A DNA stretch of 49,194 bases from a bacterium (GTDB lineage: Bacteria > Krumholzibacteriota > Krumholzibacteriia > LZORAL124-64-63): positions 1 to 49,194 of the forward strand of contig PIVY01000010.1 in NCBI GenBank assembly GCA_003353795.1, written 5' to 3'. A program made the translations under genes and the position numbers. Below the pieces are notes generated by a model. The model made no database searches, was not told the DNA's origin, and worked only from the letters and a program-made list of their open reading frames with translations. Below, one piece after another: positions 7,893 through 16,215 of the stretch; the stretch's first letter is position 1, and the number at the start of each line of letters is the position of its first letter.

Positions 7893-8843
7893 TCAGGCCG
7901 CGTCGCTCGACGCCAGGGCGCCGGGATCGCCGCCCGAGAGCAGGTAGATGAGGGCCATGCGCACGGCCACGCCGTTGGCGACCTGGTCGAGGATCACCTG
8001 ACGGGGGCCGTCGGCCACCTCGCTGGCGATCTCCACGTTCCGGTTCATGGGGCCGGGGTGCATGATGAATGCTTCGGGCTTGAGCCCGCGGACGATGTCC
8101 TCGGTCACCCCGTACATGCGGTGGTATTCGCGGTTGCTGGGAAAGCCGGTGCCGGCGCCGCGCTCCAGCTGGATGCGCAGGATGTTCAGCACGTCGGCCT
8201 CGGCCACGGCCCGCTTGAGGTCGTACTCCACCTTCACACCCAGACGGGCGATGTTGCCCGGCACCATGGTGGGCGGTCCGCAGCAGGTGACCTCGGCGCC
8301 CAGCTTGTTCAGGCCCCAGATGTTGGAGCGGGCCACGCGGCTGTGGGAGATGTCGCCGATGATGGTGACCTTCTTGCCGCGCAGGTCACCCAGCCGCTGG
8401 CGCATGGTCATGATGTCCAGCAGCCCCTGGGTGGGATGCTCGTGACAGCCGTCGCCGCCGTTGATCACCGGGCACTCCAGCACCTTGGACAGGTACTGGG
8501 CCGCGCCGGCGCTCTTGTGGCGCACCACCAGCATGTCGATCTTCATGGCCGCCAGGTTCTCCGCCGTGTCGCGCAGGGTCTCGCCCTTGGAAAAACTGCT
8601 CGTGGCCACGGAGAAGTTGACGATGTCGGCCGACAGGCGCTTCTCGGCCAGTTCGAAGCTGATCCGGGTGCGGGTGCTGGGCTCGTGGAAGAAGTTCACC
8701 ACCGTACGACCACGCATGATCGGCACCGAGCGGACCGGTCGGTCGAACACGGCGCGGAACCGTTCGGCGATGTCCAGGGCCAGCAGGATCTCTTCGGCGG
8801 ACATGTCCTCCAGGCCCAGGACGTCCTTGCGCTGGAAGGTCAT
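7893..8843 (-). CDS. pyrB: Aspartate carbamoyltransferase catalytic subunit
   Basis: The 316-residue protein condenses carbamoyl phosphate with aspartate. The carbamoyl-phosphate site is the classic 'FHEPSTRTRISFE' near residues 52-64. 'GGDGCHEHPTQGLLD' holds the HPTQ motif, and 'HPGPMNR' near the C-terminus contacts aspartate. The start codon overlaps the pyrR stop by one base (TGATG at 8841-8845), so translation is coupled. No pyrI regulatory subunit follows. Instead pyrC comes next, as in Gram-positive-type and many other bacteria where regulation lies at the RNA level through PyrR. No anomaly is seen. Confidence 0.96.
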   Translation of the reverse strand: MTFQRKDVLGLEDMSAEEILLALDIAERFRAVFDRPVRSVPIMRGRTVVNFFHEPSTRTRISFELAEKRLSADIVNFSVATSSFSKGETLRDTAENLAAMKIDMLVVRHKSAGAAQYLSKVLECPVINGGDGCHEHPTQGLLDIMTMRQRLGDLRGKKVTIIGDISHSRVARSNIWGLNKLGAEVTCCGPPTMVPGNIARLGVKVEYDLKRAVAEADVLNILRIQLERGAGTGFPSNREYHRMYGVTEDIVRGLKPEAFIMHPGPMNRNVEIASEVADGPRQVILDQVANGVAVRMALIYLLSGGDPGALASSDAA

Positions 8844-9391
8844 CAGCCCTGCACCTCCCCCACCACCACTTCCTGCTTACCGTCGAAATCCTCCACCTTC
8901 ACCTTGATGACTTCCTTGTGCGAGGTGGGCACGTTCTTGCCCACGAAGTCCGGGCGGATGGGCAGCTCGCGATGGCCGCGGTCGACCAGCACGGCGAGCT
9001 GGATGGCACGGGGCCGGCCCCAGTCCATGATCACGTCCAGCGCTGCGCGGACCGTGCGACCGGTGAAGAGCACGTCGTCCACCAGGATCACCACCTTGTC
9101 GGTGACGTCCAGGGGCATCTCCGTGGTGGCCACCTTGGGCGAGGGGCCCAGCTTGGAGAGATCGTCGCGATAGAAGGTGATGTCGATGGCGCCCATGGGC
9201 AGATCCTCGCCCTCGACTGCCTTGATGGCTTCCTGCAGCAGCGAGGCCAGGGGCACGCCCCGGCGCTGGACGCCGAGGATCACCAGATCCCGGGTGCCGC
9301 TGTTGGCTTCCAGGATCTCGTGCGCCATGCGCTTGATCGCGCGACTCACATCGTCGCGATTCATGATGACGGCTTTCTCGGTGAAGTTCAT
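8843..9391 (-). CDS. pyrR: Bifunctional pyr operon regulator / uracil phosphoribosyltransferase PyrR
   Basis: The 182-residue protein is of the usual PyrR length and has the phosphoribosyltransferase fold. The PRPP-binding loop 'VVILVDDVLFTGRTVRAALD' is at residues 100-119, 'LVILGVQRRGVPLA' at 36-49, and 'DITFYRDDLSK' near 70-80 is typical of PyrR. The start ATG at 9391 is preceded by GAGGAG. A longer frame from 9466 would run through the attenuator hairpin, so I reject it. PyrR binds a conserved loop in the pyr leader RNA when UMP is high and promotes termination. A matching loop and terminator lie just upstream (9500-9513 and 9438-9474), so autoregulation of the operon is strongly supported. 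Confidence 0.95.
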   Translation of the reverse strand: MNFTEKAVIMNRDDVSRAIKRMAHEILEANSGTRDLVILGVQRRGVPLASLLQEAIKAVEGEDLPMGAIDITFYRDDLSKLGPSPKVATTEMPLDVTDKVVILVDDVLFTGRTVRAALDVIMDWGRPRAIQLAVLVDRGHRELPIRPDFVGKNVPTSHKEVIKVKVEDFDGKQEVVVGEVQG

Positions 9392-9437
9392 GACACTCCT
9401 CGCCGTTGGAGAGAGGCCCCCGCCGGGGAGAGGGCAG

Positions 9438-9474
9438 AAAAAAACGGCCCGTGCGCCGCTGCGCATGAGGCCGT
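9438..9474 (-). terminator. pyr leader attenuator (intrinsic terminator)
   Basis: On the minus strand ACGGCC (9474-9469) pairs with GGCCGT (9449-9444), with an inner TGCGC/GCGCA stem, followed by seven U residues (9444-9438). It lies between the promoter and pyrR, so it attenuates the operon and does not end a gene. Its 5' arm GGCCTC (9473-9468) can pair instead with GAGGCC inside the PyrR loop (9505-9500), forming the antiterminator expected from the Bacillus-type mechanism. Confidence 0.8.
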
Positions 9475-9499
9475 GCTTTCGTCTGCCGCCTCCTCTTCG

Positions 9500-9513
9500 G
9501 GCCTCGCGGGACC
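9500..9513 (-). promoter_or_regulatory. PyrR-binding RNA loop (anti-antiterminator)
   Basis: The minus-strand sequence GGTCCCGCGAGGCC fits the PyrR-binding consensus ARUCCNGNGAGGYU at 12 of 14 positions. The two differences are the closing pair, where A-U is replaced by G-C, so pairing is kept. It sits 26 bases upstream of the attenuator hairpin. PyrR binding with UMP would stabilise this loop, prevent antiterminator pairing and shut off pyrBCKD. Confidence 0.75.
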
Positions 9514-9540
9514 GCGTTAAAAAGGACCGTGGACTCGGGA

Positions 9541-9569
9541 AAGATAGCAGGCGCGCGGGGCCGGTGCAA
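9541..9569 (-). promoter_or_regulatory. Predicted sigma-70-type promoter of the pyr operon
   Basis: On the minus strand TTGCAC (9569-9564) and TATCTT (9546-9541) are 17 bases apart, and TGC just before the -10 box gives an extended -10. The predicted start near 9533 leaves a leader of about 140 bases that contains the PyrR loop and the attenuator. Confidence 0.55.
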
Positions 9570-9584
9570 GCCTGCCGCGTCCGG

Positions 9585-10868
9585 TCAGCCCAGTTCCAGA
9601 ACTCGACAGCCGCAGGCAGCCAGGAACGCGCGATCGTGGGAGGCCACCACCAGGGCGCAGGCCGGAGAAGCGCTGCGGACCAGAGCAGCCACCCGAGCCC
9701 GTCCCGACGCGTCCAGAGCGGCCGTGGGCTCGTCGAGCAGGACGAGAGGCCGTTCGGCGACCAGGGCCAGGCCCAGGGCTAGACGCCGTTTCTGGCCCCC
9801 GCTCAGGTCGTGGGGATTGCGCCGGGCCAGGTCGCGCGAAAGGTCGAGCCGAGACAGGAATTCCGCGGCATCGAGTCCGGCCAGGCGGGGGTCCACGGCA
9901 ATCTCGGCGGCCACGTCCGTCCCGGTGAACAGGTACTCGGGGAACTGGGGCGCCAGGGCGGTCAGGCCGTGATCGAGGTCGGTTGCTCCGTGCCGGTAGA
10001 GCTGTCGATCGCCCAGGCGTATGGTTCCCGAATCCGGCCGTCGCAGCCCGGCCAGGGCCGCCAGCAGGGTGCTCTTCCCACAGCCGTTGGGACCGGTGAG
10101 GCCCAGCCGATCGCCGGCCCGCAGTTCCAGGGAGAGCGGGCCGAGCCGACCACTGTCCGAGAACCGGAAGCTCACGGCATCCAGCGTGCCGACCACGTCG
10201 GTGGTGGCCGCGGGTTCGGCGACCGGCACGTCGGCGGGATAGCCCGGATCCAGGCGGCCGCTGCACAGAGGGTCGGCGAGCACTTCGGCCGCCCGTCCGG
10301 CCAGCAACTGCCGGCCCTGGTCCAGCACCAGCGCCCGGTGGCAGAGCGCCACTTCCTCGGGTTTCTGGGTGGCCCAGATCAGAGTACCGGGCCAATGGGC
10401 GAGCCGGGCCCGCAGCCAGCTGGCCTGCGCCGGATCCTGCAGGCTGGTGGGTTCGTCTAGGAGCAACAGGTCGGGCCGCGCTCCGAGCACCAGCGCCAGT
10501 TGCAGCCGCTGCTTCTGACCCGCCGACAGCAGCCGCGGATCGTCGGAGCCCCGGCCCGTCAGCCCGAACTCATCCAGGGTGCCGGAGACCCCACCGCCGG
10601 GGCCACCGAGGCGGATCTCCGCATCGACCGTGGCCGCCACGAGCTGTTCGTCGGGATCCTGGAACACGAGGCCGGACCGGACGGACGGCAACGTGCCGGG
10701 TCGCGCCAGATGGCGTAGCAACGACGACTTCCCCGATCCGTTGCCGCCCACGACGGCCAGCCGTTCGCCGGACCCGAGGTGCAGGTTCAGGCCGTCCAGG
10801 ACCCGCAGCGGCCCGTCGGGACCATCGCGCTCCAGGGACAACCCACGCAGATCGATCGGATCAATCAC
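9585..10868 (-). CDS. Fused double ABC ATPase of the ECF-transporter type (EcfA-EcfA')
   Basis: The protein (about 427 residues) holds two complete ATP-binding cassettes in one chain. The first has Walker A 'GGNGSGKSS', a Q-loop 'GLVFQDPDEQLVAATVDAEI', signature 'LSAGQKQR' and Walker B 'LLLLDEPTS'. The second has 'GPNGCGKST', 'APQFPEYLFTGTDVAAEI', 'LSGGQKRR' and 'LVLLDEPTA'. The Q-loop with following 'DEQLVAATV' and the switch from asymmetric to canonical cassette are typical of energising subunits of ECF vitamin or metal transporters. No EcfT or S component is encoded nearby. The GTG at 10868 is my start because the upstream frame runs through the LysM gene in another frame. The genes overlap by 8 bases. 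The transported substrate is unknown. Confidence 0.85.
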   Translation of the reverse strand: MIDPIDLRGLSLERDGPDGPLRVLDGLNLHLGSGERLAVVGGNGSGKSSLLRHLARPGTLPSVRSGLVFQDPDEQLVAATVDAEIRLGGPGGGVSGTLDEFGLTGRGSDDPRLLSAGQKQRLQLALVLGARPDLLLLDEPTSLQDPAQASWLRARLAHWPGTLIWATQKPEEVALCHRALVLDQGRQLLAGRAAEVLADPLCSGRLDPGYPADVPVAEPAATTDVVGTLDAVSFRFSDSGRLGPLSLELRAGDRLGLTGPNGCGKSTLLAALAGLRRPDSGTIRLGDRQLYRHGATDLDHGLTALAPQFPEYLFTGTDVAAEIAVDPRLAGLDAAEFLSRLDLSRDLARRNPHDLSGGQKRRLALGLALVAERPLVLLDEPTAALDASGRARVAALVRSASPACALVVASHDRAFLAACGCRVLELG

Positions 10869-11634
10869 CCTCGAGCTCGCCGAGATGGCGCCGCGCCTCG
10901 GCGGCCCAGCTGCTGTCGGGATCCAGTTCGAGGTAGGATCGCCACGCCGCCAGCGCCTCCTGCCGGCTGCCGGCCTCCTGCAACGCCCGGGCATACCCGA
11001 AGGCAGCACGACGATGGGCGGGATGGCCGGCCAGGACCGTTCCGAACACCTGCGCGGCTTCGATGTAGCGGGTCTGCTGGAAGAGCGCATTGCCCAGCGC
11101 GAAGCCGAAGTCCGCATCGCCCGGGCGCTCGGCCACCAGATCGGCCAGCAGGGAGGTGGCCGCCTCGGCCTGACCGCGTTTCAGGAGAACCAGAGCCAGG
11201 TTGTAGCGGGCGTCGGGCAGGTCGGGGACCGTCCGCAACGCGAGGCGGAACTGGCGCTCCGCTTCATCCAGGTTACCCCTGGCCATGGCCGCCACGCCGA
11301 GATTGTAGGGTTCGAGGGCCGCGGCCCGACGTCTGGCGAATTCGTACTCGTCATCGGCGAATCGCAACTCGAGGACCGAGCCCGCCGCCAGTCGCGACGG
11401 ATCGGAGAGACCGTTGTCCCGGGCGATGCCGTCAGCCCGGGTCGGGTCCCCGTAGTAGAGATCGGCGATGCGCGACAGGGACTCCCCCTCGTGGACGGTG
11501 TGGGCGAGCACGTGGCCGGAAGGCGCGGTTTCCGGAGGCGCAGTCTGGGTCGACGGCGGCTTGGAGCAGGCGCCCAATCCCACGGCCACGGTGGCCGCCG
11601 TGATCACCACGACGAGGGCACGGATCGGCGTCAC
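10861..11634 (-). CDS. LysM- and TPR-containing lipoprotein
   Basis: The product is about 257 residues. It has a hydrophobic N-terminal helix ending in the lipobox LGAC (C near residue 24), a LysM domain at about residues 44-92 ('HTVHEGESLSRIADLYYGD'), and then four TPR-like helical pairs up to the C-terminus ('PYNLGVAAMARGNLDEAERQ'). LysM binds N-acetylglucosamine polymers such as peptidoglycan, and TPRs mediate protein contacts, so an envelope-anchored scaffold is likely. The GTG start at 11634 overlaps the dusB stop in a GTGA and has GGAGGA nine bases upstream. The long frame starting near 12321 is a shadow of dusB. The specific role is unknown. Confidence 0.82.
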   Translation of the reverse strand: MTPIRALVVVITAATVAVGLGACSKPPSTQTAPPETAPSGHVLAHTVHEGESLSRIADLYYGDPTRADGIARDNGLSDPSRLAAGSVLELRFADDEYEFARRRAAALEPYNLGVAAMARGNLDEAERQFRLALRTVPDLPDARYNLALVLLKRGQAEAATSLLADLVAERPGDADFGFALGNALFQQTRYIEAAQVFGTVLAGHPAHRRAAFGYARALQEAGSRQEALAAWRSYLELDPDSSWAAEARRHLGELEGD

Positions 11635-12671
11635 GACGCGAGGTCCTCCGGGTTCCGGACGAGGTCGGCGCCCAGGCGGGGATCGCCGGCACGCGCAGCC
11701 GCGTCGAGAACGGCGATCATACCAGCCGACGTTTCCTCGGCATAGAGCAGCTTGCGCAGGTGCGCCGCTCCGGGGTAGCCCTTGAAGCACTTGGCGATGT
11801 GCTTGCGCACCACCATGCAACCGGTCTTCTCCCCGCGCTGCTGGACCTCCAGTTCCACGTGGCGCCGGTTCACCTCGCACATGGCCCGGAAACTGGGTGG
11901 GACCCACGCCTCGCTCCGGTCCACCGCATCCATCTGTTGGAAGAGCCAGGGGTTGCCGATGGCCCCACGTGCCACCATGACGCCGTGGCAACGGGTGTGC
12001 TCGGTCATGGCGCGGTAGCTGTCGCCATCGACGACGTCGCCGTTGCCGATCACCGGGATGTCCAGCGCATCCACCAGGCGGGCGATGGTGTCCCAGTCGG
12101 CGTGCCCGCGATACTTCTGATTGCGGGTGCGACCGTGCAGGGTCACCCAGACGCAGCCGGCCTCCTGCAGCAGCGCGCCGATCTCCTCGTAGTTGAGGCT
12201 CGCGTCGTCCCAGCCGGTGCGGAACTTGGCCGACACCGGGAAGCCGTCCGCCGCCTCCACCACCGCGCGGACGATCTCCTCGAGCAACGGCACGTTGGCC
12301 AGCAATGCCGAGCCGCCGCACTTCTTGACCACCTTCTTGGCCGGGCAGCCGAAGTTGATGTCCAGAACGTCCATGCGGCGGGCCAGCAGCAATCGCGTGG
12401 CGGCCGCCATGTGCGCGGGGTCCTGGCCGAAGATCTGGATGCCCACGCGCCCAGGCTCGCCCTCGGTGTCGATGAGCTTCCAGGTCTGCTCGTTCTCGAA
12501 GTACAGACCGCTGGCCGACGTGAACTCGCAGAATCCCATGTGGGCTCCGTGATCGCGGCAGATGGCCCGGAACGGCCGGTCGGTCACCCCTGACATGGGT
12601 GACAGCAGGTGCCGCACCTCCGAGAACCAGGAAATGCGCTCATCGATTCTGACAGTCTTGCGATCGAACAC
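11631..12671 (-). CDS. dusB: tRNA-dihydrouridine synthase B
   Basis: The 346-residue flavoenzyme reduces uridine to dihydrouridine in the tRNA D-loop with NADPH. The N-terminal 'LLSPMSGVTDRPFR' is the FMN-barrel entrance. 'DINFGCPAKKVVKKCGGSALL' holds the catalytic cysteine C109 and the DusB-type AKKV signature. 'LHGRTRNQKYRGHADW' and 'VIGNGDV...VMVARGAIGNPWLF' complete the FMN and tRNA-contact motifs. The start is GTG at 12671 with AGGAG upstream. It heads a three-gene unit with overlapping LysM/TPR and ABC ATPase genes, which is probably chance clustering of housekeeping functions. Confidence 0.95.
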   Translation of the reverse strand: MFDRKTVRIDERISWFSEVRHLLSPMSGVTDRPFRAICRDHGAHMGFCEFTSASGLYFENEQTWKLIDTEGEPGRVGIQIFGQDPAHMAAATRLLLARRMDVLDINFGCPAKKVVKKCGGSALLANVPLLEEIVRAVVEAADGFPVSAKFRTGWDDASLNYEEIGALLQEAGCVWVTLHGRTRNQKYRGHADWDTIARLVDALDIPVIGNGDVVDGDSYRAMTEHTRCHGVMVARGAIGNPWLFQQMDAVDRSEAWVPPSFRAMCEVNRRHVELEVQQRGEKTGCMVVRKHIAKCFKGYPGAAHLRKLLYAEETSAGMIAVLDAAARAGDPRLGADLVRNPEDLAS

Positions 12672-12752
12672 TGTTGCTCCTCGGGCCGTGGAATCGGCCT
12701 CAAGATAGTCACTGCCGAGCCGTCCCGGCCACCGGTGGAATCACCCAGGCGC

Positions 12753-12782
12753 TTGTTGCCGGCCGGCGGATTCTGGTACAAT
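12753..12782 (+). promoter_or_regulatory. Predicted promoter of the secreted-protein gene
   Basis: TTGTTG (12753-12758) and TACAAT (12777-12782) are 18 bases apart in the dusB/secreted-protein divergent gap. The -10 is good and the -35 is weak. The predicted start near 12790 gives a leader of about 60 bases before the ATG at 12851. Confidence 0.45.
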
Positions 12783-12850
12783 CCATTCAGAATGTCGCCG
12801 CTCGCCAGCGAGTTCGCGCCGCCGCCCACGATCCGTTCCGGGAGATTCCC

Positions 12851-13522
12851 ATGAAGAACCTATTGCTCCTGATATCCATCCTTGCCGTGGCTGTCCTGCC
12901 CGCCGTCGCCCTGGAGGGAGTCTGCGGCAAGAACGGCCAGACTCGTCCCGTCGAGGTCCATCCCCATCACCCGGCCGGCGGCAGCCCCCTGCTTGCCGAC
13001 GTCGAGTACAGCACGGGCGGCGCCATGGAGACTCCCGCCACCACCGGCGGCGCCATGGACGGCTGGGGAACCCATTTCCTCACCGCCTGGGTGAACACCA
13101 CCGGCCAGGACGTGTACCTGTCCGAATTCGGCTGGCCGGCCAGCGGCCCCGGCCCCGTGGCGTGGATGGTCTGGATCACCGAAGACCTCCCGGGCGCTCC
13201 CGGCACGCAGACCTTCTCCGGCCAGTGGACGCCCTCGGTCGGCGATCCGGACGAGTTCCCGCCCAGCACCTACGCCTTCGTCGACGTCACCGCCGAGAAC
13301 ATGGTGATCCCCGCCGGCGCGAGTTTCTACTTCGGCTACGAGAATCCAGGCACGGGCGGTCAGATCGACTCCAACGGCATCGAGACCTTCGCCTGGTACG
13401 AGGGCGCCTGGGATCCCGATTCCGCCTGGGCCCGCACGGCTCTGCTCCAGTTCAAGGCCAACTTCGCCTCGGTCGCCACCGAACGAGCGACCCTCGCCCA
13501 GGTCAAGAACCTGTTCCGCTGA
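12851..13522 (+). CDS. Secreted protein of unknown function
   Basis: The 223-residue product starts with a classical signal peptide (MKN, then a Leu/Ala-rich helix, with a likely cleavage after AVA near residue 20). The mature part is rich in Gly, Trp, Pro and aromatic residues with predicted beta strands, for example 'GWGTHFLTAWVNTTGQDVY' and 'VIPAGASFYFGYENPG', suggesting a beta-sandwich. It contains a near repeat 'GGAMETPATTGGAMDGWG'. The C-terminus lacks the FlgD-like sorting domain of the giant exoproteins. GGGAG precedes the ATG. The upstream frame that opens at 12674 is rejected because it would place the signal peptide inside. I do not recognise the family. Confidence 0.75.
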   Translation: MKNLLLLISILAVAVLPAVALEGVCGKNGQTRPVEVHPHHPAGGSPLLADVEYSTGGAMETPATTGGAMDGWGTHFLTAWVNTTGQDVYLSEFGWPASGPGPVAWMVWITEDLPGAPGTQTFSGQWTPSVGDPDEFPPSTYAFVDVTAENMVIPAGASFYFGYENPGTGGQIDSNGIETFAWYEGAWDPDSAWARTALLQFKANFASVATERATLAQVKNLFR

Positions 13523-13546
13523 GCCCATATCGTCATCTCATGACGA

Positions 13547-13570
13547 GGCCCCGCCCGAGTGGGCGGGGCC
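13547..13570. terminator. Bidirectional hairpin terminator
   Basis: GGCCCCGCCC (13547-13556) pairs perfectly with GGGCGGGGCC (13561-13570) across the loop GAGT. It lies between the convergent secreted-protein and korB genes, with TATCGTTT downstream on the plus strand. Confidence 0.75.
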
Positions 13571-13636
13571 TATCGTTTCACCGCCGGCCGTCGAACTGCG
13601 TCCAGGCGACTCGCGGACGGTTGCTCGAACGCGCCT

Positions 13637-14485
13637 CTACTTGTACTGGCCGAGGAGCTCGGACAGGCCGTCGTAGCGGCCCAGCTTCTCTTCCAGCGAG
13701 TCCAGCCGGTCGTTGATGGTCGGACGCTCGTCCTGGTAGACGAGTCCGGTCCAGAACGTATCCTCGTCCAGCGCCTTCTCCATGGCCGCCAAACGATTGG
13801 AGGTATCCCAATCGTCGGGCAGCGGCTTGACGATCTCGTTCATGGTCTTGAACGTGATCTGCTTGTTCATGGAGACGCACGGCGAGAAGATGTGCAGGAT
13901 CGAGAATCCCTTGTGGTTCATGGCATCGACGAAGAGCTGCTTGAGGTTCTTCGGCTTGCCGCTGTACCCACGGGCCACGAAGCTGGCGTGGTAGGACAGG
14001 AACATGAGCAGCGGATTCAGCGGCTCCTCGATGCCGGTGTGCGGCGCGGTCTTGGACGTCATGCTGATGGGAGAGGTCGGCGAACTCTGCCCCTTGGTCA
14101 GGCCGTAGATCGAGTTGTCGATGAGGATGTAGGTCATGTCGACGTTCTTGCGGGCCACGTGCGCGATGTGGCCGCCGCCGATGCCCAGACCGTCGCCATC
14201 GCCACCCACGGCGATCACCTTGAGATCGGGCCGCGAGATCTTGACGCCCGCCGCGGTGGGCAGGGCCCGACCGTGCACGCCATGGAACCCGTACGTGTTG
14301 CAGAAGTACGGGAACCGACCCGAGCAACCGATGCCCGAGACGATGACCGTCTCCTTGGGCACCGCCTGGATCTCGGCCAGGGCCTGGTAGAACGGCGTGA
14401 TCACACCGAAGTCGCCGCAACCGGAGCACCAGATCGGCTTGAGGTCCGACTTGAAGTCGGCAACCTTGAGAGCAGTGTCACTCAT
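13637..14485 (-). CDS. korB: 2-oxoacid:ferredoxin oxidoreductase beta subunit (KorB type)
   Basis: The 282-residue subunit carries thiamine pyrophosphate and a [4Fe-4S] cluster. The cluster ligands are visible as C20 and C23 in 'WCSGCGDFG', C54 in 'GIGCSGR' and C203 in 'FSPCVSMN'. The TPP motif is 'GGDGDGLGIGGGHIAHVARKN' (about residues 94-114) with 'LIDNSIYGLTKGQ'. The length and the paired large alpha subunit match 2-oxoglutarate (or broad 2-oxoacid) oxidoreductases that convert 2-oxoglutarate, CoA and oxidised ferredoxin to succinyl-CoA, CO2 and reduced ferredoxin. The ATG at 14485 overlaps the korA stop (TGATG). The longer frame from 14668 is a shadow. Confidence 0.93.
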   Translation of the reverse strand: MSDTALKVADFKSDLKPIWCSGCGDFGVITPFYQALAEIQAVPKETVIVSGIGCSGRFPYFCNTYGFHGVHGRALPTAAGVKISRPDLKVIAVGGDGDGLGIGGGHIAHVARKNVDMTYILIDNSIYGLTKGQSSPTSPISMTSKTAPHTGIEEPLNPLLMFLSYHASFVARGYSGKPKNLKQLFVDAMNHKGFSILHIFSPCVSMNKQITFKTMNEIVKPLPDDWDTSNRLAAMEKALDEDTFWTGLVYQDERPTINDRLDSLEEKLGRYDGLSELLGQYK

Positions 14486-16215
14486 CACAGATGCTCCTTG
14501 ATGGACTTCTCGAGTTCCTCGGAGGAGAACGGAATACCGTGCGCCTTGTGGATCTCGATGGGCTTGATGCCGAACTTGCCCTTGAGGAAGTGCGCGTACT
14601 GTCCCGTGTAGTTCTCCTCGGGCACGATCAGCTTCTTCAAGGGGCCGAGGAACTGGCGGATGCGCCACTCGGGCAACGGCGAGAGGATCCGCGGGTGCAG
14701 ATGCGCGATGCGCACGCCCGTGTCCCGCTCGATATTCTCAAGGGCCTCGGCGATGGCACCGTAGGTGCTACCCCAGCCGATGACGCCGATCTCGGTATCC
14801 TCGGGCTCGTACTCCTCGACCTTGTGCTGGTGCACGATCCGCTTGCCGAGCGCCTTCAGCTTGGCGAAGCGCTGCTGTGTCATGAGCTCGTGCATCTTCG
14901 GCGTGTAATTCGGCGCGCCCTTGGGATTGTGCTCGAGACCCGTGGCCATGTACATCAGGTCATGCACGCCGGGAATGGGCATGGGGCTGACACCGGTCTC
15001 GGTGACTGCGTAGCGTTCGAAGGTCTCCCGGTCCTGGTCCAGCGGCGGGGTAAGCCGCTCACCCAGATCGACCTCGGAGAGATCGGGCGTGGGGATGTTC
15101 TGGCTGGTGTAGGCCAGTGCCTGATCGGTGAGGATGATCACCGGCATCTGGTATTTCTCGGCGATGCGCACGCCGCGCACCGTCTGCCAGAAGCAGTCGT
15201 AGATGTCCAGGGGCGCCATGATGCACCGAGGCGACTCGCCGCTGGTGCCGTAGATGGCGAATTTGAGATCCGACTGCTCGGTCTTCGTCGGCATACCCGT
15301 GGAGGGCCCGCCACGCATCACGTTGATGATGGTGATGGGGCACTCGGTCATGGCCGCCAGGTTCAGGGTCTCGCTCATGAGAGACAGACCGGGACCGCTG
15401 GTGGGCGTGAGCACCCGCTTGCCGGCGAAGCTCGCGCCGATACCGGCTGCCAGGGTCGCGATCTCGTCCTCGAACTGAACCGCCTTGCCACCGAACTTCG
15501 GCAGCTCGCGGCAGAGGAACTCGAAGATCGGCGTGGCCGGCGTGATGGGATACCCGGGCACGAACTCCACGCCCGCGGCGATGGCACCCAGGGCACAGGC
15601 CTCGTTGCCGGTGACGAGGATCTCGTCGCGGCCGGGCTGGAGCTTGAATGGCCGGCGAAGCTCGACCATGTGCTCCATGGCGAACTTGTAGCCCGCCTCG
15701 ACGGCGCCCTGGTTCATCCGGACGACGTCCTCGCCCTTCTTGCCGAAGTGGTCGGCTACGAGCTTGACGCCATACTCAACCGGCGGTCCGAAGATCGCGA
15801 GCATGGCACCCATGGCCACCATGTTCTTGGCCCGGCTCGCCCCGGTGACCTCCTTGGAGATCTCGTCGAGGGGCAATTCGATGCGGCGGCGGCCGCCGAG
15901 GCGGTCGTCCAGCGTCACGAATGCCGGGTCATAGACCAGGACGCCCGTGTCCTTGATATTGTGGACATAGGCGTCGTAGCCGCAGTGGTTCATGGCACAG
16001 AGTACATCGACCGACTGACTGAGGGAACGCGCCGGACCGTCACTGCCTCGCAGCTGGAACATGGCCAGACCGCCGCGAATTTCCGCCGGGAACGTGCGAA
16101 ACGCGTGGATGTTGAGACCTCCACGCGCCACGGCCTTGGACAGAATTTCGCCACAGGAAATGACGCCCTCGCCACCCTCGCCGCCGATCCTGACGACCAG
16201 ATCCTGGGTAGCCAC
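14485..16215 (-). CDS. korA: 2-oxoacid:ferredoxin oxidoreductase alpha subunit with fused gamma domain (KorA type)
   Basis: The protein (about 576 residues) has an N-terminal gamma domain (residues 1-190, 'VRIGGEGGEGVISCGEILSK', 'FPAEIRGG') followed by the pyrimidine-binding alpha domain ('GNEACALGAIAAGVEFVPGY', 'PTSGPGLSLMSE'). A C-terminal transketolase-like domain ends the protein ('IGVIGWGSTYGAIAEALE'). Fused gamma-alpha is the usual form of two-subunit Kor enzymes. The enzyme serves the oxidative or reductive TCA cycle in anaerobic and microaerobic bacteria. I chose GTG 16215 because GGAGG lies five bases upstream. GTG 16227 is the alternative. It is divergent from the glycosyltransferase gene and forms an operon with korB. 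Confidence 0.93.
   Translation of the reverse strand: MATQDLVVRIGGEGGEGVISCGEILSKAVARGGLNIHAFRTFPAEIRGGLAMFQLRGSDGPARSLSQSVDVLCAMNHCGYDAYVHNIKDTGVLVYDPAFVTLDDRLGGRRRIELPLDEISKEVTGASRAKNMVAMGAMLAIFGPPVEYGVKLVADHFGKKGEDVVRMNQGAVEAGYKFAMEHMVELRRPFKLQPGRDEILVTGNEACALGAIAAGVEFVPGYPITPATPIFEFLCRELPKFGGKAVQFEDEIATLAAGIGASFAGKRVLTPTSGPGLSLMSETLNLAAMTECPITIINVMRGGPSTGMPTKTEQSDLKFAIYGTSGESPRCIMAPLDIYDCFWQTVRGVRIAEKYQMPVIILTDQALAYTSQNIPTPDLSEVDLGERLTPPLDQDRETFERYAVTETGVSPMPIPGVHDLMYMATGLEHNPKGAPNYTPKMHELMTQQRFAKLKALGKRIVHQHKVEEYEPEDTEIGVIGWGSTYGAIAEALENIERDTGVRIAHLHPRILSPLPEWRIRQFLGPLKKLIVPEENYTGQYAHFLKGKFGIKPIEIHKAHGIPFSSEELEKSIKEHL

Noticed and set aside
6655-7947. A 430-residue plus-strand frame
   Set aside because: It mirrors pyrC, which has all dihydroorotase motifs. 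The frame has no domain signature.
10861-12321. Long minus-strand frame upstream of the LysM lipoprotein
   Set aside because: Its first 230 codons are a shadow of dusB. The real start is the GTG at 11634 with a good ribosome-binding site and signal peptide.
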